DNA of 64,000 nt from Paenibacillus sp. MSJ-34 (GCF_018918005.1 NZ_JAHLPR010000038.1:1-64000); one strand, 5' to 3'; shown: positions 28,032-37,934, numbered from the stretch's first letter. Notes: a model not told the origin generated them from the letters alone. Numbers and translations are program-made.

Positions 28032-28062
28032 TAGTATGGCTCGGGCATTTGCAGTTCATGCA
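28032..28062 (-). promoter_or_regulatory. Sigma-G-type promoter of sspF
   Basis: Minus strand TGCATG (28057-28062), an 18-base spacer and CATACTA (28032-28038) match the forespore consensus, with a perfect -10. Confidence 0.65.
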
Positions 28063-28100
28063 ATCCGGGCGATTGCGACTTTTTCGCTGGAGAAGAAACG

Positions 28101-28131
28101 AAACCCAGTGCCGCCTCGCGTCACTGGGTTT
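28101..28131 (-). terminator. Terminator of veg
   Basis: AAACCCAGTG/CACTGGGTTT arms with an 11-base loop, about 35 bases past the veg stop; followed by CGTTTCTTC on the minus strand. Confidence 0.7.
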
Positions 28132-28165
28132 GTTAATTATAAAATAATTGCGCCCTCTACAGGGC

Positions 28166-28441
28166 TTATTGTTGGATATAGGTGATGCGGACTTGCCCGT
28201 CGTCGTCACATACGGTAACTTCGACCGATTCCGTCAGTATATCCGCGTAACTATAAGAAACTCGCTTAAAAGCATGCTGCTCTTGATCGAGCTTAACGAT
28301 AAAAACAGAAGGGTAGATTTCTTCCAGGACTCCGGTCCTTTCAATGGTCTTTCGGCGACCACCGTTTGCCCGTAACATAATTTTACGCCCGACGTGGGCT
28401 TCCAAGCTACGTTTAATTTCCAACAGCGCATTTTTAGCCAT
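28166..28441 (-). CDS. veg: Veg protein
   Basis: Veg is a small, abundantly expressed protein that stimulates biofilm genes in B. subtilis. The 91-residue product has the family sequence [40 protein letters not shown] and [23 protein letters not shown] at 28439-28441 has GAGGTGG nine bases upstream. Its promoter is consensus, in line with the very strong veg promoter of B. subtilis. Confidence 0.97.
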   Translation of the reverse strand: MAKNALLEIKRSLEAHVGRKIMLRANGGRRKTIERTGVLEEIYPSVFIVKLDQEQHAFKRVSYSYADILTESVEVTVCDDDGQVRITYIQQ

Positions 28442-28468
28442 TGTCAACTACCACCTCTTTCCTTGTCC

Positions 28469-28497
28469 ATTATACCCAATTCAAGAGGTAATGTCAA
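28469..28497 (-). promoter_or_regulatory. Fully consensus vegetative promoter of veg
   Basis: Minus strand TTGACA (28492-28497), a 17-base spacer and TATAAT (28469-28474): both hexamers and the spacing are perfect sigma-A consensus. Confidence 0.9.
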
Positions 28498-28649
28498 ATG
28501 AAACAAATTATTATATCAGCCATCAATTCGTGTTGTCAACGGCATTTTAAGTGATTTTTTAAATTTTTCGGTTTTACCATCTTAATAAAGTTCACAAAAT
28601 GTTCACAAATCAAAAGAAGGAAGCGTTAGTCCCATTTGAAACCGGACGT

Positions 28650-29543
28650 TTATGTCGCCGAAGGAGTAACATTCAGGGTCGATAAATCCTTGATTCTCGG
28701 GATTCCGATACGGTAGCTCCCCCTTGTTTCGATCCCGCCCAAGCCGTCCGTTCCGCTAATCGTATGCTGGATGACATCCACCACGTCGATCGTATCCTTG
28801 ATCGGGGTAAACGAAGACTTCACCGCGATATAAACCGGATCCAGCGCGTGGATCAAGATGCGTCCCGGAGAACTCGCAAAATTGGCTCCCGCTTGCAGCA
28901 GCGCTTCAAAATGGGATTGGCAAGCGCCGGCGATAATATTCAACGCATCAAAATTCCGCTCGTATTGGCGCGCGATTCTGACGGCTTTCACAAAATTTTC
29001 CGAGTTTTTGTAACTGTTCAAGCTATATAAATCGCGATTTTTGAGATGCTTGAGCACGCCGTCGTGGCCGGTGATGACGACGATGTCCGGTCGAACGCGC
29101 GGCAGCAAATGGTACAGCATATCCCCCATGTTCGCTTCGTTTACGTAATGCCCTTCTGCCGGTACTCGGAGCTGTCCGTACAGTTCCATGCTTTTTTTTA
29201 AATAATTGACGTCTCCGTCCAGATGAAGCACTTTTCCCGGCACCTCGAAAAAAGGCTGATGGTTCATCAACTTTCGGTTCAATTCGGCTTGGCTTCTTTC
29301 CGTTTGCCCTTTGCGGTACTGTTCCATTAAACGCGTCGATTCCATCGATTTAATGCGAGCCTGTTTCTCTTTGCTGTGGATCGATATCGTATTGGTCACC
29401 TTGACGAGATCTTGGAGCGGAGAATCGGCTAGCAAACGAAAATCCGTTCCTTTAATAATCGCTTGATCCGCGCGCATCGCTGCAATGCGGAACATGACAT
29501 CTCCGCCGTAAGACTTCCGTACGACCAGGTCTCCTAGCTTCAT
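28650..29543 (-). CDS. yabG: Sporulation-specific protease YabG
   Basis: YabG is the cysteine protease (peptidase family U57) that trims spore-coat proteins before their transglutaminase cross-linking. The 297-residue protein begins MKLGDLVVRKSYGGDVMFRI and contains VLHLDGDVNYLKKSMELYGQ, PDIVVITGHDGVLKHLKNRD and NIIAGACQSHFEALLQAGAN with the conserved Cys. ATG at 29541-29543 is favoured over a GTG four codons earlier. In B. subtilis yabG is sigma-K dependent. Confidence 0.95.
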   Translation of the reverse strand: MKLGDLVVRKSYGGDVMFRIAAMRADQAIIKGTDFRLLADSPLQDLVKVTNTISIHSKEKQARIKSMESTRLMEQYRKGQTERSQAELNRKLMNHQPFFEVPGKVLHLDGDVNYLKKSMELYGQLRVPAEGHYVNEANMGDMLYHLLPRVRPDIVVITGHDGVLKHLKNRDLYSLNSYKNSENFVKAVRIARQYERNFDALNIIAGACQSHFEALLQAGANFASSPGRILIHALDPVYIAVKSSFTPIKDTIDVVDVIQHTISGTDGLGGIETRGSYRIGIPRIKDLSTLNVTPSAT

Positions 29544-29617
29544 ATGCAAAATCACCTCTTCGTCTATCGTATGGGCATGAAGAGGGATTGGTGTCTATTT
29601 TTGCGATGAGAACCCGG

Positions 29618-31101
<1,484 letters not shown>

Positions 31102-31130
31102 AAACCAGGGTAACATCCTTTCGTGCATTA

Positions 31131-31157
31131 AAAAAGAAGAGGTGAATCCCTCTTCTT
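31131..31157 (-). terminator. Terminator of yabE
   Basis: Minus-strand AAGAAGAGG-GATTCA-CCTCTTCTT followed by TTTTTT, about 45 bases after the yabE stop. Confidence 0.88.
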
Positions 31158-31202
31158 AGCATTACAACATATTTATCGAATAAATGCCAGTGCTCCGCGC
31201 GA

Positions 31203-32327
31203 TTAGCTCGCTTCCGGCTTATTGGGCCCGATGACGTATACGGTATGGCCTTTCTTGCGGCCGAAACGCTTCGCTTCTTTCAAGCTATCGATATACACGT
31301 CGATCTTATTGCCTTTGATGGCGCCTCCCTTGTCTTCCGCCCGGCGGAAGCCGATGCCTTCGATGTATACCCACCATCCCATCGGAATGACTTTCGTATC
31401 GACCGCGATCGTACGCCCTTCGGTTACGCGAGTCCCCGACGCCGTCTTGGTGCCGATGCCGTCTTCTTCCGCGGAATAGGCCGTTAAGCTAACGTTTTTC
31501 AAAACCTTCTTGTAGGAGAACGTAACATCGTTTTTGGTTGTTGTCGCCATATCAGGCGATTTCGCCGACAACACGGTTACTTGCGGCGTTTCTTTCTTCG
31601 TGCCGACCGCTACGATTTTGTCCTTCGTTTCGTTCTGAACCGTTTTGTCGACCATGACGGAAGAAACCAGCTTTCCATCTTGAAATATATTTTCAATTTT
31701 TTGAATCACGACGCCTTCCTGGCCTTTCTGCACCAGCTTTTCTTTACCGGCCGCCAAGGTAGGGTCTTCTTTTGTGACAATTTGGAACGGAACGGTCAAC
31801 TGCCGTTCTTCCAGTTTTTTCTCCACCCGCACGATTTTAATATCCATGTCGCCGTTGATCGCGGTGTCCGGAGAAGGGAAAACTTTGTCATGCTCGGATA
31901 TAGTAATTTGATTTGCCTTGATTACGTCCTGAACGGTAGATGCGGTCGTATACACCGTCTTCGTCTGCCCATCGGCGGTCACATGCACGGGTACCGCATG
32001 ATCGATTCGAATCATGTCGCCGTCCTTTATCTCCGATAAAGGGGACGCCGAGATGTAATCGTGCGCGCCGACCAAGATAGCTTGTTCATCCAGCAGGTGC
32101 TGCAAAGTTCTGTGTGTTGTTTCGACCTGTCGGTGTTGTCCATTCACGACTAAAGCGATTTCTTTCTTAGCCGTTACGTTCAAGAGCACCATCAACATGA
32201 AAGATAAAGCAAGAGAAACGATAGCGAGTAGTATGACCAATTGCAAGTTTTCATGCATCCATCGCCACGCGAAAGACATGCTGGATGATCGTCTTCCATG
32301 GGTCTCCTCTAGTTGGAAATTGCCCAC
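31203..32327 (-). CDS. yabE: YabE-like cell-wall protein with DUF348, G5 and 3D domains
   Basis: The 374-residue protein has a cytoplasmic tail, one membrane segment (about residues 31-52), DUF348 repeats (VNGQHRQVETTHRTLQHLLD and KTVYTTASTVQDVIKANQIT), a G5 domain (about 175-255) and a C-terminal 3D domain (DTKVIPMGWWVYIEGIGFRR, AEDKGGAIKGNKIDVY). The 3D domain is the lytic-transglycosylase-type fold of RpfB/Sps proteins, so it is predicted to remodel peptidoglycan outside the membrane. The start is GTG at 32325-32327, with AAGGAGG nine bases upstream. Expression is predicted to be controlled by the upstream c-di-AMP riboswitch. Confidence 0.93.
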   Translation of the reverse strand: MGNFQLEETHGRRSSSMSFAWRWMHENLQLVILLAIVSLALSFMLMVLLNVTAKKEIALVVNGQHRQVETTHRTLQHLLDEQAILVGAHDYISASPLSEIKDGDMIRIDHAVPVHVTADGQTKTVYTTASTVQDVIKANQITISEHDKVFPSPDTAINGDMDIKIVRVEKKLEERQLTVPFQIVTKEDPTLAAGKEKLVQKGQEGVVIQKIENIFQDGKLVSSVMVDKTVQNETKDKIVAVGTKKETPQVTVLSAKSPDMATTTKNDVTFSYKKVLKNVSLTAYSAEEDGIGTKTASGTRVTEGRTIAVDTKVIPMGWWVYIEGIGFRRAEDKGGAIKGNKIDVYIDSLKEAKRFGRKKGHTVYVIGPNKPEAS

Positions 32328-32534
32328 TTCTTCGGTCCTCCTTCATAGTCCCGCCGCCTAAGTGTTTCGCATGATTCATTGAGACGCGACTATAACAGAT
32401 TTTTCACAGGATCCGCATTGAAAACATCGCTTGCCATGAACTCTAGGTGCTGCGTTTCCTGTGTCCTCACCAGTGTGCCAGGTAAGTCCTCACCTCCCGT
32501 TTTCTATGCCTATGACGTCTTGGACGTCTTTATT

Positions 32535-32583
32535 CGAAAACGAAAAAGAAAGCCAACGTAAGAGGGACCTCTTTCGTGGCTTC
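32535..32583 (-). terminator. Riboswitch-controlled terminator in the yabE leader
   Basis: Minus strand GCCACG...AAGAGG-TC-CCTCTT...CGTTGGC, followed by TTCTTTTTCGTTTTC. It lies about 35 bases downstream of the aptamer and 200 bases before the yabE start, the position of an expression-platform terminator. Confidence 0.85.
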
Positions 32584-32617
32584 CGGTATCGACATGTAAA
32601 TTAGGCATTGGACGCAC

Positions 32618-32822
32618 GAGGTTACCTCTCTCTGCACGCTTACGAGGTTAGCTGTCGGATTCGGACGTGAGAGTCGCCCTATTCGAGCCTATTCCGCTCA
32701 TGGCGAAATGGCGCAAAATTCACCCCTAGACCCTTGGAAGAAATCAATGATGCGATCGCAATCGTTCGCGTCATTCGGTTCCCCCGTTCTCCGTTCGGAG
32801 ACTCAGCGAGACTGGTTTGAAG
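32618..32822 (-). promoter_or_regulatory. c-di-AMP (ydaO/yuaA) riboswitch upstream of yabE
   Basis: The minus-strand RNA contains the invariant ydaO blocks in order: GGGGGAACC (plus 32777-32785), GGGGTGAAT (32718-32726), a GGGCGACT...CGTCCGAATCCGACAGCTAA segment and ACCTCGTAAGC (32641-32660). These match Rfam ydaO-yuaA from memory at essentially all conserved positions. The class binds cyclic di-AMP and usually turns genes off by favouring a terminator, which is present just downstream. Targets in this class include cell-wall hydrolases and potassium transporters, consistent with yabE. Confidence 0.93.
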
Positions 32823-32848
32823 AAATATGATATCAAACTCTGATTTGA

Positions 32849-32878
32849 ATCATACTCTGTAACCGCGATGATTGTAAA
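32849..32878 (-). promoter_or_regulatory. Promoter of the riboswitch-yabE transcript
   Basis: Minus strand TTTACA (32873-32878), an 18-base spacer and TATGAT (32849-32854) lie about 25 bases upstream of the aptamer. The rest of the gap to tatD (32880-33000) is AT-rich with no gene. Confidence 0.55.
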
Positions 32879-33000
32879 GCCGACTTTTACCACGTATTTC
32901 TGAAAAATAGATTAAAAAATTGTAATAAACGGCCCTTTTCTTTAACAAATCCTTTAATTTTGCTTTATAAATCGCTTTTTCATGCCTTTTTCACCGTTTT

Positions 33001-33768
33001 TCAGTCAAATCGAAAACAATTTAACGCATTTTGGAACGTAATTTTGGATAATTCTTCTAATTCCAACCCCTTTAACGCAGCTGCCGCCTCCGCCACCAGA
33101 CGTACATAACCGGTCTCATTTCGTATTCCACGAAATGGATGAGGTGTAAGATAAGGGGAGTCTGTTTCGATCAATAATCGGTCGAGCGGAACTTGCGAAA
33201 GCACCTCTTTTGGCTGCTTGGCATTTTTGTAAGTAATTGGTCCGCCAAACGAAATATAGAAACCGAGATCGAGACATTGTTTAGCAATTTCCCAGCTTCC
33301 GGAAAAACAATGCATGACGCCGCCGACTTCTTCGGCATGTTCTTCCCGCAAAATGCGAACCACATCCGCATGGGCGTCTCGATTATGGATCACGATCGGC
33401 ATCTGTAAATTGCGAGCGAGGCCGATCTGTTGTCGAAACACGCTCTGCTGAACGTCTTGCGGAGACGTATCCCAGTAATAATCCAGGCCGATTTCGCCGA
33501 TCGCCACCACTTTGTCGTGGCGGCACAGCTCCGCGATCCAGTCCAAATCTTCCGGCCGCATCGTAACGGCGTCTTGCGGATGCCAGCCTACGGCCGCATA
33601 AATAAAATCGTATTTCTCCGCAAGCTCCATCGTCGTCGGAATCGTTTCCCGGTTAAATCCGATATTAATCATCCGGCTAACGCCTTGCTCCAAAGCGCGC
33701 GCGATCACTTCTTCGCGATCTTCGTCAAATTGCGCCGCATCCAAATGAGTATGTGTGTCGAATAGCAT
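33001..33768 (-). CDS. tatD: TatD-family metal-dependent hydrolase
   Basis: The 255-residue TIM-barrel hydrolase has MLFDTHTHLDAAQFDEDREE, IGEIGLDYYWDTSPQDVQQ, PIVIHNRDAHADVVRIL, GGVMHCFSGSWEIAKQ and LLIETDSPYLTPHPFRG, which supply the metal ligands. TatD proteins act as 3'-5' exonucleases or deoxyribonucleases in quality control. In B. subtilis yabD sits between metS and yabE; here metS is absent and an HD phosphohydrolase lies upstream. Confidence 0.95.
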   Translation of the reverse strand: MLFDTHTHLDAAQFDEDREEVIARALEQGVSRMINIGFNRETIPTTMELAEKYDFIYAAVGWHPQDAVTMRPEDLDWIAELCRHDKVVAIGEIGLDYYWDTSPQDVQQSVFRQQIGLARNLQMPIVIHNRDAHADVVRILREEHAEEVGGVMHCFSGSWEIAKQCLDLGFYISFGGPITYKNAKQPKEVLSQVPLDRLLIETDSPYLTPHPFRGIRNETGYVRLVAEAAAALKGLELEELSKITFQNALNCFRFD

Positions 33769-33834
33769 CTCTTTGTCCTCCTGTACATTTGTCGAATTCG
33801 ATACTCGTTGTCGTTTCTCTTCCTATATATCATA

Positions 33835-35094
33835 TCATTCGTTCAACTCAAACAGCTTGGCGATGTCGGGACGAAAACGATGCATCGCCGCTTTCAGTTT
33901 ATGGTCCGGATAATACAGGCGGTATTTTCCTTTATGTATGCCTCCGATCGAACGAATAATATCGGACACTTCGGCAATATCCTTGACGTGGCCGTGCCGG
34001 TCAAGCAGCCATATACGGGCCGTCATCGCCTCGTCCGTCGGATAATCGACCTCCAAATCGTAATCGGGATGCAAACCCGCCTGCCGGAACTGGTCGCGAA
34101 GCTCCTCCTCCAGCATCCGGTCTAACGCCGGAATCACGCTATATTTGTACAATTTGCGCTCTATGAAGCGGCGGCATAAATCCGACAAAATTTCGTCTTC
34201 GTCTTGGATCCATTGCATAAATACGGTTTGAACCAACGCCTCATCCAATTGTACATATTGTTTCATCGATATTTCGCCTTTAAACAAAGCCGGCAGCGGT
34301 TCGATCATGAACCGAAACCGGTGTCCGCTGTCGAACAGTTCCTTCGCTCTGCGAAAAATTTGTCTAAGAATGATCTCGGAGCTTCTCGTCACCGGGTGAA
34401 AATAGACCTGCCAATACATTTGGTATCTCGACATAAAATAATCCTCCACCGCATGCATGCCGCTTTCTTTCACCACGATTCGTCCCTGATGCGGGCGAAG
34501 CAGACGCAAAATGCGATCCATGTCGAACGTTCCGTAGTTTACGCCCGTAAAATGGGCGTCGCGCAGCAAATAATCCATCCGGTCGGCATCGAGCGGGCTG
34601 GATACGAGATTCACGACGATCGGCTTCTCGTACGTCTTGCGAATGACGGCGGCGACCCGCTCGGGAAAGTCGGGCGCAATGCGGCTGAGCACGGCGTTGA
34701 TTTCAGAATCTTCCATTATAATGCGGCATGTCCAATCTTCGTGATGCATGCGGAACGCTTCTTCGATCGAATGGGAAAAGGGCCCATGACCGAGGTCATG
34801 CAGCAAGGCGGCGCATAGCGCAAGCATCCTCTCCTCTTGCGGCCAATCGGCGTCGTCCCTGCGTTCGAATTGGGAGATGATGCGGCGCGTAATTTCGTAC
34901 ACCCCGAGCGAATGGGAGAACCTGCTATGCTCGGCTCCATGAAATGTCAAATAAGACGTTCCAAGCTGGCGAATGCGGCGCAAACGTTGAAATTCGCGCG
35001 TATTGATCAAATCCCAAATCGTCTGGTCTTGCACGTGAATATATTGATGAACCGGGTCCTTGAATACTTTTTCCTCTGCAAGCGCCTGATGCAT
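33835..35094 (-). CDS. HD-domain phosphohydrolase (YwfO-like)
   Basis: The 419-residue protein has the dGTPase-like HD signature: KVFKDPVHQYIHVQDQTIWD, RRIRQLGTSYLTFHGAEHSR, FSHSLGVYEI and CAALLHDLGHGPFSHSIEEA with the HD pair, plus LVSSPLDADRMDYLLRDAHF. YwfO homologues are nucleotide triphosphohydrolases. ATG at 35092-35094 has GAGGTGG five bases upstream. Three exact Spo0A boxes lie in its upstream region, which it shares with abrB, so it may be under sporulation-phase control. Confidence 0.92.
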   Translation of the reverse strand: MHQALAEEKVFKDPVHQYIHVQDQTIWDLINTREFQRLRRIRQLGTSYLTFHGAEHSRFSHSLGVYEITRRIISQFERRDDADWPQEERMLALCAALLHDLGHGPFSHSIEEAFRMHHEDWTCRIIMEDSEINAVLSRIAPDFPERVAAVIRKTYEKPIVVNLVSSPLDADRMDYLLRDAHFTGVNYGTFDMDRILRLLRPHQGRIVVKESGMHAVEDYFMSRYQMYWQVYFHPVTRSSEIILRQIFRRAKELFDSGHRFRFMIEPLPALFKGEISMKQYVQLDEALVQTVFMQWIQDEDEILSDLCRRFIERKLYKYSVIPALDRMLEEELRDQFRQAGLHPDYDLEVDYPTDEAMTARIWLLDRHGHVKDIAEVSDIIRSIGGIHKGKYRLYYPDHKLKAAMHRFRPDIAKLFELNE

Positions 35095-35135
35095 AATAAC
35101 CACCTCTCATTTCTTATTTTTCGTTTTCATGTCTA

Positions 35136-35189
35136 TGTCGAAACGTTCATGTCGAATCTACAAACTAAAAAACAAAGATCTTTGTCGAA
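35136..35189. promoter_or_regulatory. Three Spo0A boxes upstream of the HD gene
   Basis: Exact TGTCGAA sites occur at 35136-35142, 35150-35156 and 35183-35189, all in the plus orientation. The first two are 14 bp apart. Confidence 0.65.
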
Positions 35190-35306
35190 TTATATCATCG
35201 CTAGTTTTCCAATTTACAAGCGGTTTTTCCTGCTTGGAAATTTTAAAATTCTATGAATTATCATATAGAAACCATAAATTAGTACGCTTGCCGCTAATTT
35301 TACAGG

Positions 35307-35335
35307 TTGACTTATTTGGGAAAGCTTGGTACTAT
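35307..35335 (+). promoter_or_regulatory. Promoter of abrB
   Basis: TTGACT (35307-35312), a 17-base spacer and TACTAT (35330-35335) form a good sigma-A promoter about 77 bp upstream of the abrB start. Confidence 0.75.
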
Positions 35336-35361
35336 TATTATCATAAAAAAAGCTAGAAAGA

Positions 35362-35378
35362 TGTCGAAATATGTCGAA
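35362..35378 (+). promoter_or_regulatory. Two Spo0A boxes downstream of the abrB transcription start
   Basis: TGTCGAA at 35362-35368 and again at 35372-35378, 10 bp apart and about 20-35 bases past the predicted start point. B. subtilis Spo0A represses abrB from a tandem pair of boxes in the same place. Confidence 0.8.
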
Positions 35379-35411
35379 GCATCACATTTTTGAGAGGAGA
35401 AAGGATTTACT

Positions 35412-35666
35412 ATGATGAAATCCACAGGAATCGTAAGAAAAGTCGACGAATTAGGTCGGGTCGTTATTCCGATCGAACTTCGCCGCACGCTTGGCATTGG
35501 CGAGAAGGACGCCTTGGAAATATACGTAGACGGCGAGCGCATAATGCTCAAGAAATACGAGCCTGCTTGCATCTTTTGCGGCAACGCGGAAAACGTTACA
35601 TACTTTAAAGGAAAAATTGTTTGTCACGAATGTATTTCTGAAATACCAACACCTGTGACAAACTAA
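35412..35666 (+). CDS. abrB: Transition-state regulator AbrB
   Basis: AbrB represses post-exponential genes during growth and is itself shut off by Spo0A-P. The 84-residue protein has the family DNA-binding domain (MKSTGIVRKVDELGRVVIPI, ELRRTLGIGEKDALEIYVDG) and a short C-terminal part with two Cys pairs (CIFCGNAEN, KIVCHECI), a shorter tail than in B. subtilis AbrB. GAGAGGAG precedes tandem ATGs at 35412 and 35415; either may be used. Divergent from the HD gene and convergent with rsmI. Confidence 0.95.
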   Translation: MMKSTGIVRKVDELGRVVIPIELRRTLGIGEKDALEIYVDGERIMLKKYEPACIFCGNAENVTYFKGKIVCHECISEIPTPVTN

Positions 35667-35727
35667 GTAAAATAGTATATAATAGATTTATACACATGTT
35701 AATTCTAACCTTTTTATATCTCCTTGG

Positions 35728-35771
35728 TACCTTTCTCGGCTTTGAACCCGGCCGCGAGGGGTATTTTTTTT
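35728..35771 (+). terminator. Terminator of abrB
   Basis: TACC...CTCGGC pairs with GCCGCGAG...GGTA, followed by eight T residues on the plus strand, between abrB and rsmI. Confidence 0.65.
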
Positions 35772-35826
35772 CCTAACCTGTGGATAAACCATCCGTGGAT
35801 CCCATCCCGCCCGACTCTTTACTACC

Positions 35827-36720
35827 TTACTCCTGACGGAGCAAAGCGTTATACACATCCCGCTTCGAGACATTCCGGTCGGACGCCGCCTGTTTCATCG
35901 CTTCTTTCCGGTTGCCTCCGTTTCGCGCCTCGTAATGCCCGACATGCTCTTCGATCGAGAGCGCTTGCCACCATATGGCATCCCGCTCCTCTTCCTCCGA
36001 CGTCCCCGCCTCCACGACAAGGCAGTACTCGCCTTGCGGAGGATGCTCCTCCAACCACGCCAGACATTGCTCGATCGTTCCCCGCGCCCATTCCTCGAAT
36101 TTCTTCGTTAATTCGCGCGCGAGCACGATTCGGCGGTTGCCCAAAATGTCCAGCATATGCTTCAACGTTTTGGCCGTACGATGAGGGGATTCGTAGAAAA
36201 TGAGCGTTCCCTCGGCCGAGCGCAGCGAACGCAGCGCATTCTCGATGCCCTTGTTGTCGCGCGGCAAAAACCCGATAAACGTAAACCGGTCGGTGGCAAG
36301 CCCCGAGGCGATTAGCGCCGACAGCGCCGCGTTCGCGCCGGGTACCGGGACGACGGGAATGCGTTCGGCGAGGGCCAGTTGCACCAGGTCGGCGCCGGGG
36401 TCGGAAATCGCCGGCAGACCGGCGTCGCTGACGAGCGCAATATTTTTTCCTTCTATTATATAGCGAATGATTTCAGGACCGCTCGCATGCTTGTTATGCT
36501 CATGATAGCTGAACAATTTGGCGGAAATTTGGAAGTGAGCGAGCAGCTTCCGCGTTTGGCGCGTATCCTCGGCGGCGATAATGTCGGCTTCCCGCAGCGT
36601 GCGTACGGCGCGATAAGTCATATCCTCCAAATTGCCGATCGGCGTCGCGACCAGATATAGCGTCCCGGTCTGCCGGTCTCCCGACTGAGACTGAAAACTT
36701 CGTTGAATATCAACCGTCAT
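35827..36720 (-). CDS. rsmI: 16S rRNA (cytidine-2'-O)-methyltransferase RsmI
   Basis: RsmI 2'-O-methylates C1402 of 16S rRNA. The 297-residue product has GTLYLVATPIGNLEDMTYRA, IIAAEDTRQTRKLLAHF, ALVSDAGLPAISDPGADLV, PVVPVPGANAALSALIASGL, and ESPHRTAKTLKHML. It starts 7 bp after trmN6, in one unit with it. Position next to abrB matches B. subtilis yabC. Confidence 0.96.
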   Translation of the reverse strand: MTVDIQRSFQSQSGDRQTGTLYLVATPIGNLEDMTYRAVRTLREADIIAAEDTRQTRKLLAHFQISAKLFSYHEHNKHASGPEIIRYIIEGKNIALVSDAGLPAISDPGADLVQLALAERIPVVPVPGANAALSALIASGLATDRFTFIGFLPRDNKGIENALRSLRSAEGTLIFYESPHRTAKTLKHMLDILGNRRIVLARELTKKFEEWARGTIEQCLAWLEEHPPQGEYCLVVEAGTSEEEERDAIWWQALSIEEHVGHYEARNGGNRKEAMKQAASDRNVSKRDVYNALLRQE

Positions 36721-36727
36721 CGTTCAT

Positions 36728-37477
36728 CTATCCCTCTCTGGCTCCGTAATAGACTTGCATCAGTTCTTCGCAATATTCGTTTCTTTCATTATATACAATG
36801 AGCGGAGGCAATAACCGAATATCGGGCTTGCCGTCGCGGAGCGCTTCAATCAGCACCATATTCGCCTCCATATCGATACGGGGATGCACGAACCGGATCC
36901 GCTTCGGCTCAAGCCGGTGCCGGCGCATGAGACTAACGATTTCGCCGAGCCTGGACGGGCGATGAACCATCGCCACTTTACCGCCGGTGCGAATTAACCG
37001 TTTGCAGGCGAGAATTACATCTTCAAGCGTACATGCGATTTCATGACGCGCCAACGCTTGATACTCATTCACTTTCAAATCTCCCGTCCGAAGCGGCATG
37101 TACGGCGGATTGACCGTAATGGCATCATAGCTCTCATATCCGGCCATTTGGTGATATTCGCGCAAATCGCCGCGTATGATACGAATCTGCTCTTCCAACC
37201 CGTTCAGCTTGACGCTGCGCCGCGCCATATCGTGCACTCGTTCCTGAATTTCGACGCCGTCGATCGCCGCTTTCGTCCTTGTGGATAACAACAGCGGGAT
37301 CACGCCGTTGCCTGTGCATAAATCCAGCACTTTGCCATGCTTCGGCACGGAGGAGAAGCGCGCGAGCAGCACCGCGTCGAGCGAGAAGCTGAACACTTCG
37401 TCGCTCTGGATAATTTTCAAATCATGGGTTAACAAATCGTCCAAGCGCTCTGTTTCCCGCAATAGATCCGTATTCAT
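36728..37477 (-). CDS. trmN6: tRNA1(Val) A37 N6-methyltransferase-like (TrmN6/YabB)
   Basis: The 249-residue class I methyltransferase has SAM-binding VLDLCTGNGVIPLLLS and the catalytic NPPYMPLRTGD of N6-adenine methyltransferases, plus VMVHRPSRLGEIVSLMRRHR-like C-terminal features. The B. subtilis counterpart is yabB, upstream of yabC. The yazA gene usually between them in B. subtilis is absent here. Confidence 0.92.
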   Translation of the reverse strand: MNTDLLRETERLDDLLTHDLKIIQSDEVFSFSLDAVLLARFSSVPKHGKVLDLCTGNGVIPLLLSTRTKAAIDGVEIQERVHDMARRSVKLNGLEEQIRIIRGDLREYHQMAGYESYDAITVNPPYMPLRTGDLKVNEYQALARHEIACTLEDVILACKRLIRTGGKVAMVHRPSRLGEIVSLMRRHRLEPKRIRFVHPRIDMEANMVLIEALRDGKPDIRLLPPLIVYNERNEYCEELMQVYYGAREG

Positions 37478-37506
37478 TGCCTTCGTCCTTTACCTGGAAT
37501 AGATTG

Positions 37507-37533
37507 AAAAAACCGTAGGCGTTAAGCCTACGG
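37507..37533 (-). terminator. Terminator of the holB-ricT-yabA unit
   Basis: Minus-strand CCGTAGGC-TTAAC-GCCTACGG followed by TTTTTT, immediately after yabA. Confidence 0.9.
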
Positions 37534-37537
37534 CAAG

Positions 37538-37903
37538 TTATTTATTCAAAAATGACAGACAGAACAAGCAGTCGCCTTCCGTACGCAGATGGCCATAATA
37601 TACGTTGCAAATATGAAACCCTTCATGGTAAAGGCGCGCCAAATTGTCATAGCCTTCGCCGACGACGGCATTCGTCTTGGATAGTTTGGCCTCCGTTTGT
37701 TCGGCGCTCTCGGCTAATCGTTCCGATTCCGGCATCGATTCGCGTTTTAATATTTTCCGTAATTGTTGATTTTCTATGCTTAAACGCTGGTTTTCCTCCA
37801 ACAGCTGTTTGACGATCAGTTTTAAGGCCCCTAGATCTTGATGGAGAACGCCCATTTGCGATTCAATATCATTGATTTGCGTGAAAATATCTTTTTTCTC
37901 CAA
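37538..37903 (-). CDS. yabA: DNA replication initiation control protein YabA
   Basis: YabA binds DnaA and DnaN to restrain re-initiation. The 121-residue protein has a long N-terminal coiled coil (residues 1-60, leucine-rich heptads) and a C-terminal zinc domain with [19 protein letters not shown] and [10 protein letters not shown], which give the His/Cys ligands. Length matches B. subtilis (119). It is the last gene of the holB-ricT-yabA unit. Confidence 0.95.
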   Translation of the reverse strand: MEKKDIFTQINDIESQMGVLHQDLGALKLIVKQLLEENQRLSIENQQLRKILKRESMPESERLAESAEQTEAKLSKTNAVVGEGYDNLARLYHEGFHICNVYYGHLRTEGDCLFCLSFLNK

Positions 37904-37934
37904 GTTCCCACCCCAGAGCGTAAAAAATAAACGC

